Assembly: GCA_001600455.1 (NCBI GenBank)
Contig: BCKC01000009.1
Location: 2,294,001 to 2,358,000, forward strand
Direction: 5' to 3'
DNA length: 64,000 bases
From: Endocalyx cinctus
Taxonomy: Eukaryota; Ascomycota; Sordariomycetes; Amphisphaeriales; Apiosporaceae
Below the pieces are notes generated by a model, which worked only from the letters and a program-made list of their open reading frames with translations, had not been told where the DNA came from and ran no database searches. Both the position numbers and the translations under genes were made by a program. Shown piece by piece: positions 10,134 through 23,300 of this stretch (position 1 is the first letter of the stretch; each line of letters begins with the position of its first letter).

Positions 10134-11498
10134 ATGCCGGCCGATTACTCCTCGACAGCCCAAGCGCTTTCCATACCGACCTCACCATCCTCCTTCTCAT
10201 CTCCCTCCCAATCACCCATAACAAACAACTCGATACATTCTCCTTCACAACGAGCCGAACACGACGATAACGACGGGCTGGCCCCGCCGTGGGGTAGGAG
10301 AGATGGCGGCGCCGGCGGTATAGGAACGGGAGGAATAGGGGGAGGAGGTAGGAGAGGGATCGGCGGCAGGGACGGTCTCCATTCGCACCGGCTATCGAGC
10401 ACGCCGTACTCCCGTAACGGCGGCAACGCCTCCCGCGGCGGCGAGAACGTATTCGTAAGCTGGGGCCGGTGGCTCGTCCAGACCAACATGGCTCTCGGCC
10501 AGCGCGTCAGCAAGCTGTTCCTCGGGCTCTCGCCCGCGCAGCGGGTCCTCGCCGTCGCCGTCGGGCTCGTCCTCCTCGTCCTCGCCGTGCTCTTCCTCGT
10601 CTTCGCCCACCGCATCTACGGCGCCCTGGGCCCCGTGGCGGAGAAGTGGCGAGCCCTGCCGGGCGGGTGGATCCTGCTCGTCCTCGCGGCCAGCCTGACG
10701 GCTTTCCCGCCTATGGTGGGGTACAGCACGTGCGTGACCGTGGCCGGGTTCGTGTACGGCTTCCCGGGCGGGTGGCCCCCCGTCGCGGCGGCGTCGGTGA
10801 TCGGGTCGGCCGGCGCCTTCGTCGCCAGCCGCACGGTCCTCAGCCGCTACGTGAACCGGCTGGTCGGGTCGGACGCGCGCTTCGTCGCCCTGGGCCACGT
10901 CCTCCGCCACGACGGCATCTGGGTCCTCGCGGCGATCCGGCTCTGCCCGCTGCCGTACAGCCTGAGCAACGGCTTCCTCGCGACGATCCCCAGCGTCTCG
11001 CCCTTGAGCTTCGTCCTCGCCACCGCCCTCTCGACTCCGAAGCTCCTCGTTCACGTCTTCATCGGCAGCCGCCTGGCCCGGCTCGCCGAGGACGGCGACG
11101 ACATGTCTGTCGGCGACCGCGTCGTCAACTACGTCTCCATCGCCTTCGGCGTCGTCTTCGGCACCGTCTTGGGTATCGTCATCTACCGACGTACCATGGC
11201 CCGCGCCGAGCAGATCGCGCGTCAGCAAGGTGGGGTGGATGGCTTGAGCGCGACGAACGGCGCTCAGGAATTACTCGATCCGACGTACGAGGATATGGAG
11301 GAAGGGTTACTCGTCGGCGGGAGAGGCGGCAGACACAATAACAACGGTAATGATGACGGGGAAGAGGATGCCGCGGCACTCATGATGGACGATGATGATA
11401 TTTCTTTATGGGAAAACGACGTCGATAATTATAGAGATCAGGAAACGGATGGGGAAGAGTCTCCTATTACTACTACTGGTCGTGGTGCTCGAAAATAG
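10134..11498 (+). CDS. tvp38: Tvp38/TMEM64-family (VTT domain) membrane protein
   Basis: A single exon of 454 residues. The N-terminal 110 residues are disordered: Ser/Pro-rich, then a Gly-rich stretch (about 58-80). Hydrophobic segments lie at about 138-158, 178-197, 200-233, 260-285, 290-311 and 332-350. The family signature is present: a Gly-rich re-entrant segment (GFVYGFPGGW), then AAIRLCPLPYSLSNGFLATIP and the segment ending in ATALSTPKLLV. The C-terminus is acidic and cytosolic-looking. VTT proteins (Tvp38, TMEM64, DedA) are Golgi or ER membrane proteins linked to lipid scrambling and trafficking; yeast Tvp38 is Golgi-associated. From about 10440 to 11230 the gene is very GC-rich with C or G at most third positions, unlike its neighbours, which also produces long spurious frames on the other strand. 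Confidence 0.92.
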   Translation: MPADYSSTAQALSIPTSPSSFSSPSQSPITNNSIHSPSQRAEHDDNDGLAPPWGRRDGGAGGIGTGGIGGGGRRGIGGRDGLHSHRLSSTPYSRNGGNASRGGENVFVSWGRWLVQTNMALGQRVSKLFLGLSPAQRVLAVAVGLVLLVLAVLFLVFAHRIYGALGPVAEKWRALPGGWILLVLAASLTAFPPMVGYSTCVTVAGFVYGFPGGWPPVAAASVIGSAGAFVASRTVLSRYVNRLVGSDARFVALGHVLRHDGIWVLAAIRLCPLPYSLSNGFLATIPSVSPLSFVLATALSTPKLLVHVFIGSRLARLAEDGDDMSVGDRVVNYVSIAFGVVFGTVLGIVIYRRTMARAEQIARQQGGVDGLSATNGAQELLDPTYEDMEEGLLVGGRGGRHNNNGNDDGEEDAAALMMDDDDISLWENDVDNYRDQETDGEESPITTTGRGARK

Positions 11499-12109
11499 AA
11501 TGGTACCAAGTGGGATTTTCGGTTCTTTTCTCTGTAGTACTTTGCTTTTCTTGATTTTTGAAAGTTATCGTTATGATGGGAAGAAAAGGCTTTTTCTTTC
11601 CTTTTTTTGCCCTTTTTTTTCTTTTCGTTTTTTTGGGAGGATAAAAAATTATATTGACAATAGAAGAGGACAGGTTTGAGGACGGGTTTCCAAACTGGAA
11701 GTTAAGAAACAGCCAACGATTAAGTGTACAAGATTTATTTGATTTTACGAAATTCATACATAGAAGTCCATATCGAATTTATGCCGAGATGGTATTAGCT
11801 ATCACATGTGTTATGTATTGATGTTATGATGCTCTCTTATCTCAGTAAATAGAAACAATTTCTCTTAATTCATTATGAAGGGGGTATCGTACGTATAGTG
11901 CTGAGGTCCTAGTATATTCTGTCGAGGAAATCAAATACCCCATAAAACTCCTAACAAATGCCTCCCAGGAACGCCAAATGCTATGTTTCTTTCATTACAT
12001 CATATCTCATACAGTAGTTCATAAAGTTGATTCGCAAAAATTATAATCAACTCTTCTCGTTATTCCCTCCCTCATGTTTGACTCCAAGCTTGCCAAAGGC
12101 ACAAAAATA
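11499..12109. other. Convergent 3' spacer
   Basis: This stretch lies between the stop codons of the Tvp38 gene (+) and the Cys-Pro motif gene (-). It has T-rich runs near 11600-11635 and otherwise plain AT-rich sequence. No gene seen. Confidence 0.6.
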
Positions 12110-13784
12110 TCACTGTCGTGCCTGAAAGTGTTGCATAACCTGAATGGCTTGCTCGACGGGATAGCCGATGAAAACGGGGCCAGTGAATACCATCTGAGGT
12201 ACACCCTCTTGTCTAGGCTGCGTCGACTGATTCAAGTTGACAAACGCGGGCTGCGTCGGCACATTGAATGCTTGCGCACGTTGCGGGCCAGGAGTGAGAG
12301 GCTGTGAGTCCTTCATCGGTGTATCATCGTGACGGATAGAACTCTTTTCAAATTTCATTGGTGTCGGGCCATTCATCATCTTTGTATGATCAAAGGGGCA
12401 TTTCCCCTTCTTCGAAGGCGTATTAGTATCATGGTGTGATGGCGGCATGTGGACTGGTGCTGGTGGAGGAGACTCGGGCCGTTGATGATGGTCATTTCCG
12501 GTAGAGGGAGCATCCGAGAGCACTGGAACCGAAATACCCCAAGGCCGACTAGGAGATTCGCCAACCCGCACTTCTTTAAGCGGGCGGTCAAAATGGCTCT
12601 GCCTATCTTGGTCATCATTGTCATAGCCATCGTCTTCTCGGGCGGTGTGGTCGGGATCATCGGCAACGGTGGCGCTAACGGTCTGAGCCCAGGTTTCCAC
12701 ACGTTCGTTGGAGGCTCTTTCGACGTCACTCTGAGGCCTGGTATCTTGCTCCGGGAGCATAGGCTGGTGAATCTTGCTGAGCCCTTCTACCATACTAACC
12801 AAATTACCATATTTGGCATCGAGCTTCCTGATGTGGTCTTCATTTTTCTGATAGCGTCTCACGCAAACCTCGTGACTTCTGGGTAGCTCGTGTTTATGCT
12901 TTTCTAGATAATCGGCTATCTCCTCGGGAGAATGTTGATCCATATAACGAATGGGGCATTTTCCGGCGGCGCCAGTTTGTTGCGAGCTCGTCTCGGGATC
13001 CATGCTCGCGCAGATGGGATCGGCCGAGTCGTGCTGTGACTTAGCTGGTGATTCCTCGACGGGGCCGTCCTGGTCCTCTCGCATCTTGGGCTGAGAAAAG
13101 GGACAGTTCAGACTACCTTGCTTACCCTGAACGGTGAAATCCTGTTCGAGGATTGTAGACAGAGAGGTCATGGTAGTAGGTTGAACGCTATCTTTGCTCC
13201 TAGTGGAACGACTACTCTTACTATAATCTGTCAAGGAAGAGACGACGCGCCTCCCTTCCCTTATTATGACGGCTATTTGATGTTTTGAATCAGGGGTCTT
13301 GCGTTTTGGTAATGGGACAAAGTTTGTGTTGGTCAAGGAAGGGTTATGTGGATCGGGCGGAAGCTGAAGATTTACTAGAGTCTCTGAGATTTCAGGAGCT
13401 GTCGGCGCATATTTGTCGGCAAGATACTGGTACTAGAAAGCGAGAAGAAGAGTTCATGTTAGTTAACAATTATAAGTTTCTTCGGAGTTCCGGGATTAGA
13501 GACATATATAATTTAAAGGAAATGAAAAAGTATTCAGATATTGTGGTAAGTTTTTCGGTCAACGCTACCATATTTGGCAGCTCTTGATCTAGAGCTAAAG
13601 GTATCATCATTATAGATTGGGAAAAGGGGGAAATAGGAATGAGAATATGATAACTTACCTGCTCATGAGCATACCGAAGCTTGTGTTCTAAGATGGTTTG
13701 TCTATCACTAAGATTCTGTACTTCGTCAGCCAAGGCAGTAAAAGACTCGGCCAAGGTCTGAGTGAGAATTTCTTGTGTGCTCAT
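12110..13784 (-). CDS. Uncharacterised coiled-coil protein with three Cys-Pro (heme-regulatory-like) motifs
   Basis: Two exons (13784-13659, 13432-12110) give 482 residues. The 226-bp intron has donor GTAAGT and acceptor CTAG. The N-terminus (about 1-42) is a predicted coiled coil (MSTQEILTQTLAESF, then heptad-like spacing). A second helical block (about 205-265) starts at GKCPIRYMD and includes DYLEKHKHELPRSHEVCVRRY. The rest is Pro/Ser/Asp-rich and looks disordered. Three Cys-Pro dipeptides stand out: Cys152 (LNCPFS), Cys201 (GKCPIR) and Cys387 (GKCPFDH). The last resembles the CP motifs of cytochrome c heme lyases. I recognise no named family and assign no function; heme or metal sensing is only a hypothesis. 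It shares a divergent promoter region with the S33 peptidase. Confidence 0.8.
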
Positions 13785-14347
13785 TTCCTAATATATAATA
13801 ATAAGTATACTAGGGATATATAAATAATATAACAATACAAATATCACGAGATATTTTCTTTCTTTCTTTTCTTCTTCTTCTTCTTCTTCTTTGGTCTGTG
13901 CTTTTGTTATTGTTTTCAATCTTTTTTTTGTTATTGTTTTTATTGAAGATGTAGAATGTAGGTGAGGTAACACCTATGCACTGCAATGTAGCAATAACCC
14001 TTAGAAATCAGCTGAGGTGATCTGATAAAGCTTGGGGGAAATGCAAGGTGAGAAATAGGAAATAAAAAAATAAAATAAAATAAAAAACTTGAGATCAAAA
14101 GGATTTTAACTTAGAGTAGCTCCTCTTTCAAGCTCCGAATCTCCGATAAAGTTTATCTATTAATTAATTATCTTATCGGATAATCGGAATATTCAAATAA
14201 TAAGTAATATGTATATATCACAACTTTCAAGGTCACATGTGAGGAGTAGTATGGACCCATTCTGTATTCCCGGCCATATCCATACTATACGGCAAGTGTG
14301 TACCTGATCATGTCTCCAATTCTCTTTTACCAAGTCAATCAGTCATC
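13785..14347. promoter_or_regulatory. Divergent promoter region with GATA-factor sites
   Basis: This 563-bp region separates the start codons of the Cys-Pro motif gene (-) and the S33 peptidase (+). It holds five HGATAR-type sites: TGATAA at 14023, CGATAA at 14144, and TTATC (reverse orientation) at 14153, 14168 and 14173; the last four lie within 34 bp. In filamentous fungi such sites bind GATA factors including the nitrogen regulator AreA/NIT2 and the siderophore repressors. Binding here is inference. A (CTT)n stretch lies near 13870-13890. Confidence 0.5.
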
Positions 14348-15850
14348 ATGGCTCCGGTTGTGGCTACTTTGATCTCCGAGAGTGAGCCATACGTACTCCC
14401 AGGTAAGGAAGAAGAGTTAGTTGATTTCTTTTTTTTGTACAATTGACTTCGTCTCTCTTTATATCTCTAACCTACCTACCACCTAGGAAAGTTGAAGGTG
14501 AAGGAACTATGGTTTGAAGTACCTCTCGACCACGCCAAGCCGGATGGGAAGAAGATCAGGCTCTTCGCGAAGAGCGTGGTCCCGTTCACGAAGCCCATAG
14601 TCGAACCCCCCAAGTCGCCCGAATCCGTCGCCGCTCAACAGAGGCCGTACCTGGTCTACCTCCAAGGCGGTCCCGGATTCGGCTGCCCGGCCCCGCAGGA
14701 CAGCCCGCTATCCCACCACATGCTGGACCGGGGCTACGAGCTGCTCCTGCTGGACCAACGCGGCACGGGCCTCAGCTGCACCGTCTCGGCCGACACCCTC
14801 GCCCTCGTCGGCGACGCCCGGGAGCAGGCCGAGTACCTGAAGCTGTTCCGGGCCGACACGCTCGTGCGGGATAGCGAGGCCGTCCGCCTCTGCCTGACCG
14901 AGAACTACCCGGCCGAGAAGAAGAAGTGGTCGACCTTCGGCCAGTCCTTCGGCGGCATGATGACCCTGACCTACCTCTCCTTCGCGCCCGAGGGGCTTCG
15001 CGAGTGCTTCATCACCGGCGGCCTCGCCGCCTTGGACGGGACGCCCGAGGACGTGTACCGGGCCACCTTCCGGAGGTGCGTCGCCCGCAACGAGGCGTAC
15101 TACCGGAAGTACCCCGGCGACGTCGAAGGGGTGAAATACGTGGCCGAGAAGATCCGCGAGCTCGGCGGCGACGACGGGATCCCGCTCCCGGCCGGCGGCC
15201 GTCTCACCGTCCCGAGGCTGCTGCTGGTCGGGATCCACTTCGGCATGGATCGGGGCCTCGACGCCGTGCATAACCTCATACTCCGGATGCGGGCCGACTT
15301 GGACCAGTTCGGACTCTTCACCCGCGCCACCCTCGACGCCGCGGAACAGGAAGGGTCGTGGGACGATGCCCCGATATACACGCTGCTTCACGAGCCGTGC
15401 TGGTGCTTCGGTCCTGGCGTTGCCGGAAACTGGGCGGCTGAGCGTGTCGGTAAGGAACTTGAACAGTACCAATGGCTGAGCAAGGACTGGGCGGGTCCGG
15501 CGAGCTTGGGTGACAAGCCACTCTTTTTCTCGGGGGAAATGATTTACCCCTTTCATTTCGAGACCTGTAGCGAGCTCGCCAAGTTGAAAGAAACGGCGCA
15601 CATCCTGGCCAAGTACGACGGCTGGGCACCGCTATATGATATCGCTCAGCTAGGAAGGAACGAAGTACCTGTCTACGCGGCAAGTTACGACGATATGTAC
15701 GTCGATTCTGACCTGGCACGTATAACGGCGTCAAGAGTCCGCGGTATCAAGGTTTTCGAGACCAACGTGCTATTCCATAGTGCGCTCAGGTCGAAGCCTG
15801 AGGAGGTTATCTCACAGTTGCTGAAGCTACGCGATGACACGATTAATTGA
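14348..15850 (+). CDS. Prolyl aminopeptidase, alpha/beta-hydrolase of peptidase family S33
   Basis: Two exons (14348-14402, 14487-15850) give 472 residues. A small first exon codes 18 residues, then an 84-bp intron with donor GTAAGG. The catalytic layout is clear: oxyanion-hole motif GGPGFG (about 79-84), DQRGTG, nucleophile elbow GQSFGG with Ser172, then C-terminal ASYDDMYVDSD and NVLFHSAL supplying the likely Asp and His. No signal peptide, so it is probably cytosolic. S33 enzymes release N-terminal proline from peptides; this size class is often annotated as proline iminopeptidase in fungi. Codon use shifts inside the gene: from about 14500 to 15430 nearly every third base is G or C, then it relaxes to the local norm. 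The promoter carries GATA sites, which would fit nitrogen control. Confidence 0.9.
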
Positions 15851-16356
15851 TTACAGTCATGTCTTCTCAGTCGACAAGTTAGCTTATCATACAATATATA
15901 TCACGTTGGATCGAATCCATGACTTTAAAATACCCGAGAGATTTAATTATATGACGGAATAATCTTCAATTGTCTCGTACTTCATGTCTCTTGGTAGTTA
16001 CACAGAGATTTGCCAAGTGTAAGGGGTAAACCAATATAGTGGTATCGAGTCGCTATTTACAGATGATATGCACAGCCCTTCATAACCCAGGTTTTGTATT
16101 AGCCAGACATTTCGTGACTGATATCATGGATGATATCAGTATGCTCCCCCCTCATTATAAAGAACCACTCTATTAAGACGACCCAGCGTGTAATTCAATC
16201 GCGCAAAAAAAAAAAAAAAAAACCAATTCTAGAGAACTATCAGAAATAACTATCTGTTCTACCGCTCCACGAGCTAAAGCAGACGACAGTCTTTTTCTAT
16301 TCTTAACCATGATATCAGTTCTCCTGAGGCGTGTAATGGCTATGAAACGAGATATA
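15851..16356. other. Convergent 3' spacer
   Basis: AT-rich sequence between the stop codons of the peptidase (+) and the HELQ gene (-), with an A run at about 16204-16221. No gene seen. Confidence 0.6.
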
Positions 16357-19620
<3,264 letters not shown>

Positions 19621-20396
19621 ATTGATTTAGGCTTGCGACGCGGAAAGCTTCACAGACCGTAGCCATCTGAATGAGATGAGGTTTGGTGTCCAACTTTGTT
19701 CGTCGTTTTATTAAGTGGTACTAGACTGGCAGAGTGGCATGCTCGTACAGGTACTATCTGGAAGTAAGTAAGTACCTATTTAGTAGTTAGTAGTACTTAA
19801 GTACTTAAGTAACCACCTATAGTTTCTTGTTAGGTACCCTAGATAGGTACCCTCACAGCCCTAGCTGCCTAGGCAGGTACTTACCTAGCGGCCTAGGTAC
19901 TTGTAATATACAGTTATGACTAAATCAAGACACCAGTATCAGACAACATCTTGCGGTTTAACTCGACCATCCTTATGTGACTAAAGCGGATTCTAGATAT
20001 TGATACATCACGTTTATATGTGATATATATATATAATCTGGCAGTGATAAAATGGTTAATTCTGGTTTATGCATTTATTTATTTTCCGTTTAAAAAAAAG
20101 AGTACATCTACTATGCACCAATGATACTCCTCTATGCCTAAACGCCGCCAGATCTTAATCCTCGCCCCTTTTAAATAGGAGCACACCATGAACCATTGCT
20201 ATGATTTCAAATAATACTGTACAAGAAACTCCGTCCTCTATTACCATGCTCTCTCATCTAGATATTGCCGAATGTTGTCCCTGATGGCCGTAAGCTATAC
20301 GAGAAACTCCCTGATAATACATCCTTTCCCAGAACTCCGAAGTTAAAATAATATAATCACAGATTGAAAGCTATAGCACATTTTCTCTCGCCTTAG
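19621..20396. other. Spacer upstream of HELQ and downstream of snt2
   Basis: No gene. It contains a dense cluster of TACCTA/CCTAGG/GGTACC and AAGTACTT words at about 19757-19905, then plain AT-rich sequence with an A run near 20090. It should include the HELQ promoter and the snt2 3' UTR. Confidence 0.6.
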
Positions 20397-23300
20397 TTAG
20401 GAGAGAAGATTACGAAGCGATGGGCTTGCACTGGCTCCACTCGTAGGCCGTGCATCGCTAGATCGCTGAGGCGGGTTGCCGTTACTCAGGCTCGGTTCGC
20501 GGCTCATCGCTATGCCGTCTCGAGAAACCGGCGGGCTCCCGTGCGGGTTTGAAAAGGGCGGCCGTTGCGGCATTAACCCCTGGGAGAACGAACGCTCCGC
20601 AGCGCGGAGAGGGGGGCCGCCGTTTGTCAATGTAGGAAGCGGGTTGTGCACCGGTTGATGATAGGATGACATATACGGAGATGTGCCGTTATGCATCGTA
20701 GCAGGTCCACGGCGAGGAGGTGACGGTGGAATCCCGTTGACCATCGGTTGTCCGAGGCCGTGCTGTATCTGACCTGCCTGATGGTGACCCATTGGCGCAA
20801 TTGGAGGTGGCCGAAGATCGCGTAGATGGTTATGATGAATCGAGACCGGCGGGCTCGAAATCGTCATCGGATGAGATGCTGCCGGTGCTTGAGTACCACC
20901 GCGCTGCCAGTCATTATATGAACTACTAGGCGGTGGGTACTGATGCGTGGCTACAGGAGGAGGAGGAGGTCCTGGAGCTGCGATGGGGCTTGGTCCTGGG
21001 TGTGCTGGAGCTGCCATCGATAAAGGCGGATGCCCCCCCGCCGGTGGTACGTGTATCGGTGGTCCGGCGATCACAGGAGTCGGAGGTTGAGGCATAGTTG
21101 GCCGAGGAGGCCAAGGTCCACCCATCTCAGGAAAGCGATTCACAGGTTGTGGCACGCTAGGTGGTGGGCTCGTAATGCTAGGACTCATGACAGGTGGTGG
21201 CCGTAATGGTTCCACTGGAAGTGGCATACTTGGAGGAGGTGGCGGCGGCGGCGGTGGCGGTGGCGACGCGACTGGCGATACGTGGGGGACTGGCTTTCGA
21301 CCCTCTTTCTTGCATTTGTGACATTGGAAGTTTCTCTGAGCTAAAAACTTCTTGGCTTCGCTCCCAAGAGTGTCGTCGTATCCGTTTATCAGGATCTTCT
21401 CCTGGCCCTTATCAATTGGCCACCATTTCGGACTGACATCAATCCCGCATGTGATACAGACCTTGTCGCCACTAGGTGGGATAATGCCATTTGCCTCAGC
21501 AGGGTTCTCGGCTGATGATGCTCTCTGTCCGGCGGAAGGAAGATTCGAGGACGTTGTTGTCATCGTCGTGGACTGTCTTCGGTTCTGATTAGCTGTCGTA
21601 GCTGTTGCTGTTGTAGTCGTGGTTTTGGTGAAAGTAGCCTGGTTCGCTTTACGAACAGTGCCTGTAAGAGTAAGGTCTGCTTGCTTGAAATGTCGTACGT
21701 ATAGTTGCAACGCATTCGGCTCCTTTTGTTCACCTTCTATCGGAGCAACCGGATCATGCATCCGATGTACTAGCGTTTTCTGAGGAATATGCTCCTTACA
21801 CCATATAGCAGCCGACATAGACCCCGTTTCTCCGCCGATAGTCACTATATTATGTTGGTCTCTTCGTGAGCCCTTGACGGGCGTGATTTCAAATCCAAGT
21901 AGATAGCCGCTCTTATGCGCGCATTCAACATGAACTGCAAGACACGTAAGGTCAGCGATGGATTTCTTTCTGCTTTTGGGCCGGGGTATCTATCTTACCT
22001 GGAGCGCGACATTGATTGCAGTTGACGCAAGCACCACCTTTCTGTTTACACGCTTTGCATACTTCGTCGTACCGACTTCGGGGAATCAAAGGTATGCCTT
22101 CGGAAGGTCCCAGAGCTTTGGCATTGCTAAATTTGACCTCGGGTGTCCATACTGCGCAAGTGACATGGACCCAGTTGTTGTCTGCAGTTCGCTTTAGAGG
22201 CTCCCTAGGGTTGACCGGTCGATTCTTCTCTTCCTGTTTTTTCCGATAAAACTCTGCCGCCTTTTGAGCCAGTTCGCGATCCATTCGTTCCTTTTCCCTT
22301 TCTTTCTCCGACTTTTTCTTATGGGAGATCCTAGGCGGTTCTACGAAATCATGTTCCGTGTACTCTACCGGGCACAGCACGCATTTGTACTCCTGTTTCG
22401 ATCGTATTAGTTCATACCTCATACTACCGCTTCGACAAATACCCGATGACTTACAATAGACAACTGAGGGCTCTTATCATTCAAGCACATATCACAAATC
22501 CACTTGCCAGGATGTCGGTTATCGATCACACCGTAACAGGCTCGGTGAACGGTAAGCCGGCATTCCCTACAGCATAAGTGAGACTGATCCTCTTGAGGAT
22601 TCATCTGATTGCAGATTGCGCACGGAAGCATGCGCGGTTTAGGCAGCTCCTGAACTGGGGGAGGCGCAGGCTTTTCAACAACCTTCTCCTTCTTCTTTGG
22701 AGCAGGTTCTTTCGGGGTGACGTTACTATCTGGACCGGCTGGTTCGGCGTCTTTGTCTTTGTCCTTGTCTGCCGACGCAACAACCTTTAATTTCTTCCGC
22801 GGTGGTGCCGCTTCAGCAGGGGTTTTCTCAATAGCGGGGGTGGTGACCGAAGCTTGAGCTGCTGGCGCAGACGGTGCTGGGGCAGGGTACACAGTCATAT
22901 TCATCATCTCGTTCGCTGCCATTAGCTCCTTGAGTAACTCTTCATCTACTCGCCGTTTCCACGAACGTCCACCGGAAGCAGCCACTTTCTTCGCCAGGTC
23001 TTCCACATCTTCCCACTGGATGGCGTAACGTCGCCAAAGCTCGGCACACCGTCGACAAAGAGCCACAGTATACTGGGCTCCCTTGTCTTTGTTGGCGCCT
23101 TTCCCACCACCATCGGTGATAAGAGCGGTGGCAACATTGGGTGCTCGTCGCCACTGCCTGGATGTCTTCGTGTTACAGAATTTACAGATAAATCCCCGCT
23201 TTCGTTCCAAGGCCTTATCTGTGTCGAAAGCGGAATCATCGTGATCGTCTGCAACATCGTCTTGCAACTTGTTGGCGGTTGCTTCGGCTTTCTTAGCCTC

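Noticed and set aside
10392..11228. 278-codon frame on the minus strand and 290-codon frame on the plus strand (10469-11341)
   Set aside because: Both are by-products of the GC-rich Tvp38 exon; they are Arg/Ala/Pro/Glu-rich and have no motif, while the 10134-11498 frame has the VTT signature.
14708..15601. 297-codon frame on the minus strand
   Set aside because: It is antisense to the S33 peptidase in its GC3-rich part. The plus strand has the full catalytic layout.
15901..15930. TCGAATCC word as a possible tRNA B box
   Set aside because: No matching A box or cloverleaf could be built around it. The same applies to similar words near 2837 and 46487.
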